NCBI GenBank assembly: GCA_030267565.1
Contig: BRXU01000001.1
Span: 9,775,001-9,839,000 of the forward strand
DNA: 64,000 bases
Source of the DNA: Pleodorina starrii
Taxonomy: Eukaryota; Chlorophyta; Chlorophyceae; Chlamydomonadales; Volvocaceae
Direction of reading: 5' to 3'
Each line of letters begins with the position of its first letter. The stretch's first letter is position 1. This document shows positions 19,701 to 30,738 of the stretch, piece by piece. Position numbers and translations under genes: made by a program. Below the pieces are notes generated by a model. It saw nothing but the letters and a program-made list of their open reading frames with translations. It was not told the DNA's origin and made no database searches.

Positions 19701-21576
19701 GTGGGTGGGTAGGCTGGTGGGTGGTTGGGTGGGTTTGTGTGCGGATGACCGGGTGTGTGCAGCTGCGGTGCCTGGCCTGACGCGCGCGCCCGGCCTACGC
19801 CTGTTAGCTGCTGAGCGAGTCCTGGCATGTGTGGGTGTGAGAGGGCGGCTCTGTGATATGTACGAATACGTGTGTGTGTGTGTGTGTGTGTGTTTTGCGT
19901 GCGTGGGGCTTGCGTGGGCGTGGGCATGCATGCGCAGTGGCTTGGCGAGACTCGCTCGCTCTCCCTTCTCGGCGCCGACAATGCGCCGAGCGGCAGCAGG
20001 GGGAAGCAGCAGGGAGCGCTGCGAAAAGCCAACCCCCACTTCGCACTGGTGGTGGTGAAATTTGGTTTGCATTATTGATCGGATGGTCGGGTGGGGAGAC
20101 ATCCCGACGGATTAGCTCGGGCGCGTTGTTGCTTGGTTGTTGGCACACGTGCGGGGTACCGTACGTCCCACGCTCCTACCGGTGCGGGGTTTGAAGGTGT
20201 GCATTGCATGGTGCTGTGGCGCCGGTGCGGGTAAGGTTGCTCGGGTGCGGCGGGTTTAAGGGTTTTAGGGTTTACAAAACAGCACAAGGGAGGGAGGCTT
20301 TGATGCGAACGACCAACGGCCCGTCTGGTGTGGGTGCTGGAGTGCAACCTGGGACGTACCCGTTTGTCGTGTAGGAGGATGCTTGGAACGAATGGGTGCG
20401 GCACGCGAGTATTGCATAACTCCTGAATACCGTATTGCGCTTCGGTTGGGTTGTCATTGCCGTAAATAGTCGGGAACAGGGCCGGTTCGGCCTCTGCCGG
20501 CCCCATACGAACGATGCGGCAACGTAAAACCCTAACGCCAGCTTGTGAACGTTCAACTGCCCGTGCTTCGGTCACGGCCCTGGCACGAGTTTCTTTTGTC
20601 CTCCGGGTCAGTTGCTGTTCCAAACTGTAGTCGCAGGAAACGAATCCTTCCCAGGTCGGAACCAGGGGGGGGACTGTGGGGAGCGGGGAACTGTATATAC
20701 GGACTGCGAAACCCGACATACACGCACGTCCTGCAGCCCGCCGCGGACTGTGCACAAAAAGTTCGAAGGACCACAGGCTCGAAGATTCGACAGATGAATG
20801 TTCCATTGGTGTGGATCACAGGTAGGCGTTACAACAGGCACAAGTCAAGACGCTTTGTGCCACATCGGTTATCCGACATACACTAGTTGCGGTGTGGCCG
20901 TGTTACACCAGAGAATTTTTGAAGTGTATAGACGAGGTGAAGGGTCGACATCTCACTGCACCTGCTGGCTACCTAACTTGCTGGCGCCAGGCACCTCCAG
21001 GGTCGCTGCTGGCTGTCACTCCATTACAGACCCACACATTTCGACATCTAGCAGGCTTTTTCAGGCCGCGGTGAACCTCGCATGCCAGTCACGCGGCAGT
21101 GCAAGCCCAGGAAAGCGCACGCTGCGGTTCCAAACGCATCCGTAATCCTGTGCAACAAGCGTATGCGCTGCCCATGTGTGTAAGGAAATGCGGCTGTGGA
21201 GTACTTGTAAGACACCTAGACACGAGGCCATCACGGGGGTTCGTGACGCCCGTACATGCTGCCCCTATTCCGACGAACCTATGCTGCTAATAATCTCAAA
21301 ATCCTTGAGCCTTGATAGCTCATGTGAATTGCTTAGTATAAAATAACTCTGCTTGCCGAGCCATGATATGCTTTTCGTCTGAACGGTCTGATAAGCTGCG
21401 TATTTTTTATTGGCGACGGCGTAACTGCCGCTCCTGTGTTAACCTGTATGTTAAAGTAATCACCATGGGTGCGAGGGGCCTGCCATAAGGCGGTGCTCTT
21501 GCTTGCGCCACTTTGCGCCACTTGCTGCAAGCAGCTACGACAAATTTTTCGCGATACGGTACCAATTATTCAAGAA
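16757..21576. other. Intergenic, no gene recognised
   Basis: About 4.8 kb between the two pseudokinases. It has many short simple repeats: CCCGTA/G hexamers near 17910-17940, GCGAC pentamers near 18695-18720, and TG runs near 19160 and 19871. It also has degenerate TACGGTA-rich palindromes near 18980-19020, a perfect hairpin at 17665-17704, and one TTTTAGGGTTT telomere-like word near 20265. The last 700 bp become less GC-rich and should contain the promoter of pseudokinase B. No open frame shows a domain. Confidence 0.6.
17665..17704. repeat. Perfect inverted repeat, 16-bp stem and 8-bp loop
   Basis: Arms GGTCGTGGTCAACTGG and CCAGTTGACCACGACC are exact reverse complements around the loop CCGGGGGT. 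It lies about 900 bp downstream of the pseudokinase A stop codon. Confidence 0.9.
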
Positions 21577-24500
21577 ATGACTGTATTTGGATTCCTTTTG
21601 GCTTGCTTTGGAAGACCTTCAGGGTCCAAAGCAGCGACCGTCAACGGCGATGTGCCCACCGAGCGCTTGTCTATTACCCACGACGTCCAGGCCGAGCTCG
21701 CAAGCAGCAGCCGACGGGAAACTCAGGTGCACCAGACGCTGCCATCGGGAAGCCAGGCCCAGGAGCAGGAGCCCTCGCCCCGCCCGCGCCCTGCCCCTGT
21801 GCGCGGGCCAGGCGAGCCAATTGGCACTGAAACGAGTGCATCGGGGCCATCAGAAGTCAAGCCTACCCTTGTGTCCAGCAGTTTCCCATCCGACGGACCC
21901 CTTGCTGCGGCATCGGGCTGGGCGCCGAAGCATCCGCGCTCTTGGGCGAGCGACCAAGAAACAGCAACACAGCCTGGGCTGGTCTGCAACGCACTCCGTC
22001 TGGACAAGGGCAGGTCGAAGCCAGCGATTTCAGCGAGCGCTCGCGCCGGCCCCCCAGCCGGAGCGGGTGGTGCCAGCGATGTCGATGAACGCGACCCCAC
22101 CTTTGACGACGACGATGACCCCGATGAACCGGATGGCCCCGGTCCAACCTCCTCCAGACGCAGCAGTCGCGCCGGCAGCGACAGTAACTGCAGCATCGAC
22201 ACGACCCCCAATGCAATGCTGACCACATCCACGCAGCTCGCCACGCACACCACGCTGCTGGCCGCCGCACCCGGCACCTCGCCCTCCTCCCATTCCGTGC
22301 GCGCCTCCTGCGGCATCATGCACGGCTGCGCCGCCGCTGCTGCCGCCGTCGCCGCCGCAACTGCCGCCGAGGAGGTGCCCTGCTCGCACTTCAACCGCGC
22401 AAGCTTCTGCAGCAGCTGCGGCGCGGGCGGCGGCACGCCGCCGCCGTCGCTGCCGGCGTCGCTGCGGGGCCCCACGCCCCGCCTCACCGTGTTTCCCAGC
22501 CTGGCTGCCCTCCTGGCGGACCTGCAGGACTTGCGGATGCTCCGACCCGCTGCCGCCTCCGGTTACGGCGGCGGCGGCAGCGGCGCCAGCCGTGGCGGCA
22601 AGGCCGCGGCCTACACCGGCGGCCGCTGTGTGTTTGTCAAGGGTGAGTGGCTGGCAGGTTGCTTGAACTCGTCCAGATCCAAGGATCCAGATTGCCGTAC
22701 CACCTCCTGGATGGGTGGGTTGCGTGACCTGATCTCGCCGGACCTGACCTGACCTGACCTGGGGCGCGGTTCTCGCAGCCGCCCGCGTGTTTCTGCAGCC
22801 GGGCGCAGTCGGGGCGCGGCACGGCTTGTTCAAGGCGGTCGAACCAAGCCAAGCCAAGCCAAGCCAAGCCGCCCGCCGCCGCATGCGCCCAGTTGGGCAA
22901 CGACCCACATGACGGCAGCCGCCGCCGCACACACACGCACACACGCAAACCCAAACGCACACGCACACGCACGTACACACAACACACAAACAGATACACA
23001 CATGCGCACGCAGCGGCAATATCATCATCAACTGCCGCTGCTGCCGCGGCCGCCCCGTGGCCCTCTCGGTCGCTTGCTCCGCCCACTCTCAACCACCCTT
23101 TCCCCGTCCTAATCCGACTGCCCGCCTCCCGTCCCGGTCCACTGCCCGTTGCCCACTGCCTCCCCAGGCCGGCTGGTCAACGGTGCCCACGTTGTCGTAC
23201 ACCTGCTGGGCTGCCGCGCGCTGCACCCCGCCACGAGCCCCGCGCTCCGCACCGTGATGCTGGCCGGATCTGCCGTACATCCCGCCATCGCGCGCGTGCA
23301 CGGCATGCGCTTCGTGCCGGCGGCGGCGGTTGCCGCCTCGGCGGCGGCGCCGTCGGCCGCGGCGGCGGCTGCAGCGGCCCTGGATCCCCGGCTGCTGTCC
23401 GGCGGCCCACCGCCCTCGGCGGCGGCGGCGGTGCAGTCAGCGATGGCGGGCGCCCCGCCGCCGCCGCCGCCGCCGGTGTGGGGCCGCGACGAGCAGCAGG
23501 CCTGGCTGCCGGCACCGTCCAGCGGCGGAGGGGATGGCGGCAGCATCCGGCAGGAGGAGGGGCGGCGCGGTAAGGCCCTCTCAGCGTCTGTCCCTGCCGT
23601 CCTCGCCCCACCCGGCTGCCTCCCGTGCTGCCTCCCCTGCTGCCTCTCGTGCTGCTGCCCTTCTTGTCACCGCCGCCGACGGCCCTCAGACTGCATGCCC
23701 GCGTCGCCCGACCCTTGCCCCGTTCCGCCTCTCCGCGCCGAGCTGAGCAGGTGGCGTGCCGCCCTGTCCTGCCTGTTCAGCCGCAGCAGCAGCCGGCGGC
23801 GCTTTGCCCGCTCGGCTCGCCGCCCACAACCCCGGAAGCGTGGCCGCCCGCGGGGAAGGCTGCACCGCCCTGGCCTCCGCCGCCTGCGCCTCCGCCGCAA
23901 CCTCCACCTGCGGCTGCAACTCCACCGCCACAGCCAATGCGATCGTCAGCGCCAGCGCCACCCCCACCTCCGCCTCCGCTTGCATCGCCTCAAGAGCCGA
24001 CTGGCCCCTTCGAGACCCCGCAGCAGCCGCCGCCGCCGCCGCCGCAGCAGCAGTATCCCCCGTGGCGGCTGCGCTGGCGGCACCGCAAGGGACTGCACTC
24101 GGTCTGCCGCACGGTTGCAGCAGCCATCTGCAGCAGGGCCAGCAGGGTCAGCAGGTCCAGGCGCTGCTGTTGCCCCCGCCGCGGTTTGCTGCTGCGGTGG
24201 GGCCGTCTCTGCAGCAGGCGGCGCTGGTGGCGGCGCTGCAGGGGCAGCTGCAGCTGCAGCCGGGGGAGGGCGTGCTGGCGGTGGTGTGCGAGGGATCGCC
24301 GATGGTGGGTTTAACGGCAGGGCCGGGGGCAGGGGCAGCGGCAGGAGGGCGGGTGGGTAGCCGGGCAAGCGAACAGGGGCACTGGGACCCCGAGTGCCCT
24401 TTGCCTGGCACGGTCCGTCTTTGGATTCAAAGTTGGTGGCAGGGCCGGGCGACGGCTTGTCCGCAGGCCAAACTCCCGCCACGTGGGGCAAGCCGCGTCC

Positions 24501-25485
24501 TCGACTGCACCATTCTCCGTGCCCTGCCGGTCCCACAGCACGATCCTGCAGCTGCCGGCCTCGGCATCAGGCTCCGTACCTTTTTCACCCCTGACATCGC
24601 CCCTTGTGCCCCACCGGCGCCGCCGTCGCCCCGCTGCCGCCGCTGCCGCCGCCGCCGCCGCCGGCACCGCAGGGGAGCATGGAGTCGCTGCTCGGCGGCG
24701 CGCACAACCCCTTCCGCCCCAACCGCTCCTGGCCCGCCTACCTGGCCCGCCGCGCGCTGCTGCGGACGGCCTTGGAGGTGGCGGGAGCGCTGGCGCACCT
24801 GCACGCCGGCGGCTTCGTGCACGGGGCGCTGCGGCCGTGCAACGTGCTGCTGGTGCCCTCCTCCCACGACCGGCGCAACTTCCGGACCAAGGTGGGGTTT
24901 CAGGGTTTTAGGGTTTGCTACACCTGGCTACGGTGCCGCACCACACCCGGGCTTGATGGCTTGGTGGCGGCTTGATGGCGGCGGCCGTTCGTTGTACCTC
25001 CCTCCTCCGCGCGCATTCCTTCCGTCCTTCCTTTCTTCCTGTGCCTTCCTGCGTTCCTTGCCTGCCCTTGCTTCTCCAGCTCACCCCCTTTCCACGAACG
25101 GCGCACACGTAGCACGTCCCACGACGCGACGCGACGCGATGCGGCGCCATCTGTGCGCCTGTGCGCGTGTTTTGCTTGCGTGTGTCTGCGTGCAGGTCTT
25201 TGGCGCCTGCGTCCGTTCCGTGCAGCTGCTTGGCACCCGCAACAGCGCCGCGACGATCATCGCGGGCGGAGACAGCAGCAAGAACATGGACGCGCAATGC
25301 CAGGGGCCAGGAGGCTGCGCCGCCGCCGCAGGCGGCGGCGGCAGCACCGGCGGTCGCAGCAGCTCCAGTCCACAACCGCACATCGGCCCGTCGCTTGCCT
25401 GGCCTGATCAGCTGCCGGCGCCGTGGGGCGCGTCGCCCTTGCCGAGCGGCGGCTCGCCAATGATCGCTGGCGGCGGCAGGGCCGC

Positions 25486-25516
<31 letters not shown>

Positions 25517-28500
25517 GGCGGCTCACCGCTGCCCTCGGCTGCCTCCACACCCTGGTGCTCTCCCTCCTGCGCAGGCCCTCCCAGCCCCGCCTTGCATGCC
25601 GCCCGCGGTCGGCCCGCGGTCGGCCGCGTCCTGGCGGCGGCGGAGCAGGCCCTGATGTCCACGGCGTCGGCTCCCGTGGTGGACGCTGTCGGCGGCGGCG
25701 GCGGCGGCACCGCCGCGGCCGCCTATGCCCTGAGCCCGGCGCTGGCGCTGGCCATGGTGAGCTGCCCGGGCCGCGCCGCAGGGTCGGCGGGTGGCGGCGG
25801 CGCCGCCACCGCCGCCGCCGCCGTCGCACTGCTGTGCCGTACGCCGTCGGAGGGGCAGCTGCTGCCGGCCAGCTTCCTGCGCGGCTCCCGGCGGCAACTG
25901 CGCGCCAGGGATGTCATTCCGGAGCAGTTGGAAGCGGAGGCGGCGGAGCAAGCGGAGGCGGAGGCGACGGCGGCGGCAGCGGCCTCGGCCGCCGCTGCCG
26001 CCAGCCGCCCACAGGCGCTGTCGTGCTCTGCAGCTGCCGCGGACGCCGACGCTCGTGCTGCCGCTGACGGCGCCGCCAGCACTCCGACACGCAGGTCCAA
26101 CTCGGACCTGGTGCTCCGCTGCGGTACGGCAGGGGATCCGGCGACGGCGGCCACGCGGTTCGGGAAGAGCTCTTTGTCGTTCACGTTGGGTAGCACCGCA
26201 GGCGGCGGCGCCACCTCAGCGACTGGGGCCCCGCCGGGGCGGCTGGCGTCGTTGATCCGGTCACTGGTGTTAGGCAAGCCTGGCGGTGCCAGTGGCGGCG
26301 GCAGCACCGCAGGAGCCGGAGGGCTTCCGAGCTCATCTGCCATGTCCCGGGGAGCGCGACGGGCCAGCACGCCCCGCAGCGCTGCCGCCGCCGCGGCGGC
26401 GCTGGGCAGCAGCCGAGCCTCGGCCTCCTCCGTCGCGCTGGCCGCAGCGACGCTGCTGTCCCGCCGTCCCTCCCTGGCAGTGACCGCCTCGCCCATCAAC
26501 AGTACGGCGGTTCCGGAGCACGAGGCCCTGGAAGCGGACGAAGAGGAGGAGGGGGATGCGGAGGAGGAGGAGGAGGGGGGCAGCGAAGATGATGAGGTGG
26601 CGAAAGAGATTGCTTCGTTGGAGGCCGCCAGGCGCGCCAGACCGCCCAGCCTGCGACGCTTCCACAGGGTCCCGCCACCGCCCGGCCCCGGCTGCGGCAC
26701 CGCCGCCGCCGCCGCTGCGGCGGTGCCGAGCGCCCTCCCTAGCCCGGAGCAGCTGCCGTCGGCGGCTTTTCGCAGCAACTCCGGGCTTTCGGGTGGCGGC
26801 GGCGGCGGCGACGCCGCGAGCGAGCCCGGCGGCGCCACGCCGCCGCGCCGGGGGTACGGCAGCAGCGGCGGCTGGCGCGATGAGTTGTTCCTGCCGCCCG
26901 AGTCGCAGCAGAACCCGCTGAGCCTGTGCAGGGCGGATGCCTCGCACGACACGTGGGCTTTCGGGATGCTGCTGTGGGCCATGGTGGCGGGGGAGCCGCC
27001 GCCGGCTGCGGATGGGCAGCAGCCGCATCTGGGGCAGCTGGGGCAGCTGGGGGGGACATGCGGAGGGTTACTGAGCTCGGCCTCGGTCTCTGGTGGGTCT
27101 ACTCTGGGACTGCAGGGGTCAGGGCAGCCGGGATAGGGCAGGCAGGGGCAGGGGAGGGGAAAAGAAGGGCATGGCACAGGGCTAGTGCTTCGGGGTACCG
27201 GTAGGCCAGGGCACTGAGGCGCCCACTGATCGCTATTGATCGCTATTTTCCAAGAGGGCAAGGACGTGGGTAAGGCATTGCCCGTGGGTGCCAATGTAGG
27301 GTGTCACGGCGGTCTGCGAGGTGCGCGACGAGTGAATATAGCGCGGGTTTCACACGAGCGGAATAGGATAGGCTCTGCCCGCCCGCCCGCCCTCCTTGCC
27401 TTCCCGCCTTCCCGCCTTCTCTTTCCCGACGCCCTCCCCTCCCCTTCCCTTCTCCTGTCATTGTCCTTTCTGTGTATGACCCATTCTATGCCCACTCCGG
27501 TCCCACCTCGCCCCGCCTCGCCCCGCCCGGCCCCCACCCAGGTCCGTGCCCCCCAGTGGGGATGCTGACCACCCTGGAGCTGGATCTCGGCATCCGCGCC
27601 CCTCCCTGGCCCGCCCATTGCCTCACCCATGCGTACCTGCAGCCGCTGTACGAGGCGTGCGTCGCCAAGGAGCCCAACAGCCGGCCCTCCATGGCTGCGG
27701 TGGGTCGCTGCCGGTTGCGCGGCCCCTCCCCGCCTGCCTGGCTGGCTGTCCGATTGAATGGCCGGCTGGCTGGCCGGGCGTGTTGGCTTTCGGGGCCCTC
27801 AAGGGGCTGGCTGGCGCTCGTTGCTTGCCGCCACCACGTCAGATCACAGCACGGCACAGCACAGCACACCACAGCTTGCAGGCGTGGTGCGCCAGTGTCG
27901 CATGCTTTCCGTACCGCTGCTGGTGGTTGAAAACAGCACGTGGGTGCCAACAGGTCCCAAGCACTGCCCACACGCAAGCGCACCCCGCGCGGCACCTCTG
28001 CGGCACGGACACTCCAATGCACGCACGCAAGCACACGTCTGCGCACCAGGCGACTGACCCCGCATGCATGCATGTGCATCACCGCACCGCGCGTCGTCCT
28101 CTCAGCACAGCGCAGCGCAGCGCAGCGGGCCGTGCCGGTTCGCACCGGTTCTCACTTCCCTGCCTTGTTTGTTCCCCATCCCTCCCCTCCTCTCCTCTCC
28201 CCTCCCCTCACCTCCCCCCTCCCCTGCAGGTCCGGGCCCAGCTGCAGCTGCTGGAGCGGCAACTGCGAGAGGAGCACACGCGCAGCCAGGCGGCAGCGGC
28301 AGCGGCGGCGGTGAGCGGCTTCATGCTGCTGGAGAACCCACACCCGCACCAGCATCACCAGCACCAGCAGCAGCACCAACACCACCACCAGCAGCAGCAC
28401 CAACACCACCACCAGCAGCACCTGCACGGCGCAGAGGTCGCCTGGCAGCAGCAGCAGCAGGGGCCGCCGGGGCGCGGAGGGCAGTGTTCCGGCGGAGGCG

Positions 28501-29057
28501 CGGCCGCAGGAGGCCTGGAGGGCGGATCTCCCCACTCGCACCACCTGCACCATCTTCAACACCAGCACACCCACCAACACCAATACCACCACGCCTACCA
28601 CCAGAACTACTACCAGCAGCAGCACCACCACCACCACCACCAGCACCAGAACTACCATCATGGGCGGCGGGTGCCGCTGGTGCGGACGGTGCACGGGGAG
28701 TTGACGGAGGCGCTGGGCAGGCCGCGCGCCCCGCCGCCCTCCGTGCCGCCTGGGCTGCCTGCTTCCGCCCGAGGCAGCCACTCGCCGCTGCAGCTGATGC
28801 AGAATCACACACCGCAGCAGCGCCTGCAGCAGTACCTGCAGCAGCATCTGCACGTGCAGCAGCAGCAGCAACACCTGCGGAGCCGGCAGCAGCAGCAGCA
28901 GCAGCAGAAAACGCACATGGAGCCGCAGCAGCAGCAGCAGCAGCAGCACCAGCAACAGCAACAGCGCCAGCAGGCGGCGGAAGCAGCGGTGCTGAGCAGA
29001 TCCCTGCCGACGCCGGAGCCCGTCATATACGCTCGGGCCGGGGCGTCGCCGCTGTAG
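21577..29057 (+). CDS. TKL-like pseudokinase B (tandem pair, downstream copy)
   Basis: Seven exons, phases consistent: 21577-22642, 23168-23569, 23751-24304, 24673-24891, 25196-27092, 27542-27699, 28230-29057; 1,707 residues. The N-terminus MTVFGFLLACFGRPSG resembles that of A, which supports this start. All three core catalytic residues look lost. The beta-3 Lys is His in GAHVVVHLL (about 367). HRD is HGA in FVHGALRPCNVLL (about 724-726). The DFG site reads KVFGACV without its Asp (about 747-753). Exon 5 inserts about 600 residues between that site and the APE equivalent (FLPPES), including polyAla, polyGly and an acidic EEEEGD-type run. C-lobe motifs remain: HDTWAFGMLLWAM and EACVAKEPNSRPSM. 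The tail (residues about 1433-1707) is His/Gln-rich with many CAG/CAC runs. Inferred role: scaffold or allosteric partner, substrate unknown. Confidence 0.8.
22845..22870. repeat. (AAGCC)5 repeat
   Basis: Five tandem AAGCC units in intron 1 of pseudokinase B, about 90 bp after a CCTGA/CCTGACCTG run near 22740-22760. Confidence 0.85.
24709..24804 (+). repeat. 96-bp block identical to 14065-14160 (copy in pseudokinase B)
   Basis: Partner of the block in pseudokinase A. It lies at the same place within an exon of the same length (219 bp) and the same phase. Confidence 0.93.
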
Positions 29058-29217
29058 CTGCGACGGCGGCGGCAGCAGCAGGAGCCGGGGTGGCGGCGTC
29101 TGGCACGAGTGGCAGTGGAAGGGTAACTCCATGTTGCCGGTGCATGGTGTTGCGTTCGCGGCAGAGCCACTCCGGGGGTGTGGCGCCCGCTGGCTGACAC
29201 CCGAGGGAGGGGGCGCT

Positions 29218-29320
29218 TGCTTGCTTGCTGGCTGGCTGGCTGGCTGGCTGGCTGTGTAGCTGGCTGGCTGACTGGCTGGCTGGCTGGCTGTGTAGCTGGC
29301 TGGCGGGCTGGCTAGCTAGC
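29218..29320. repeat. (CTGG)n compound tetranucleotide repeat
   Basis: CTGG units interrupted twice by CTGTGTAG, giving a higher-order repeat. It lies about 160 bp after the pseudokinase B stop codon, so it is probably in the 3' UTR. Confidence 0.85.
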
Positions 29321-30706
29321 TTACTCGTGAAATGAGTCTCGAGCCTGTCGGGTGGCACGGGCTCGCCTTGCTCGTCGGATGCTCCACCTGCAAGATTTTT
29401 CATTCGAATTATCGATATGCGTTATCGTCCAAAAGTTGAAGCTTTTTTGTGAGCCGCTCGACGCGAGCTGACGTGCGAGAGGAAGATCGAGAGGCAGAGA
29501 GAGCGAGCGACAAGGGGGGGAGCGAACGAAGAGAATGTTGGCAAATGGTTGGTTGCACAATTGGTTGGTTGCACTGCATGCCGGGGGCGAGGCGGGCATG
29601 GGGCGCCGGGCGAGGGGGGCGGGAAGGAGAATGGCACAGAGATGCTGCCGCCGCGGTGGACGGAGGTGACGGAGGTGGGAAAGGGGTGGGCACCTGAGCG
29701 ACTGCAGTTTTTGCGGTGGCGCATGCGAAGGGAGCGGGCAGAGGGAGGGGGGCCAGCGGGAGAGGCGTGCGGTAGCGGAGCGGAGCGACCGAAAGGAAAG
29801 CGGAAGCCCAAAGCCGCATGCAATGCGAGGCGAGGCGGTTGGCTGGGGGCAGGGCAGGAAGGCGGGGCGCTGGCGGCAAGGCGGCTCCCGAAGGGGAAGA
29901 CGGGGAAGCGGAGAAAGGGCGGCGGTGCCCCTCTCTCTCTCTCTCACGCACACACACCCTGGAACGCGGGTTGTCCCAACCAGCGCATTCGCCGCCTTCC
30001 CTTCTTCCCCCCGAGACCCCCCATCCCACGGCCCCCCCCCGCCTCCCGGTTCCTCCTTTTATTACCACACCCCGACTCACACACAGTCATAGACACACGC
30101 AATTATACATACAAACGGTACATTCATACATTTCATTCACCTGCTGGAAAGAAGGTCGCTGCCCGGGCGTGAGGTGAGGTGCGGCCGTAAAGGTGCGACC
30201 GGGCTGCTCCTGATTGTTGGCGGCGGAGGACGAGGGGGCGCTGCTGCTGCTGCAATGGCGTGCACGTGGCGCGAGGGCCCTAGCCGCCTGGCAGGAGGCG
30301 AGCAAATTGGGAGCCGGGGAGGAAGGAAACAGGAATGAGGGAGGGGCCAAAGCCGACGATGCAGGGGGGAGTGTGGGGCTGGAGGATGCCGTGCCGGAGG
30401 AACGGTGCCGCTGTGCGTCGGGGCGCGCGCGAAGAAAGTCTGGTGTGTGTGTGTGGTTGGGGGCGCGATGCGAAGCTTATCATGGTAACGGGCCTCCTCC
30501 CCGGAGGAGAATCGGGAGCGAGGGTAAAACCAAGGGCCCCGCCCACACTTCCCCTCACCCGCCCACAAAGGGGATGCAGTGCTGTGTGCTGTGTTGCGCG
30601 CAGAGCTGTAGCTGTGGCTGTGGCTGTTGCAACTCAGGATCAGCCGCACCTGCCGCACAGCTACGGGTCATCTGCCTCGGCCGCGCGGACACAGGACGCT
30701 CGCGTG

Positions 30707-30708
<2 letters not shown>

Positions 30709-30737
<29 letters not shown>
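30709..30737. repeat. (TG)n microsatellite
   Basis: A perfect TG dinucleotide run in intergenic DNA. Confidence 0.85.

Positions 30738-30738
<1 letters not shown>

Noticed and set aside
25723..27294. A 523-codon minus-strand frame opposite pseudokinase B exon 5
   Set aside because: Same shadow effect; low-complexity product, and it crosses an exon-intron boundary of the supported gene.
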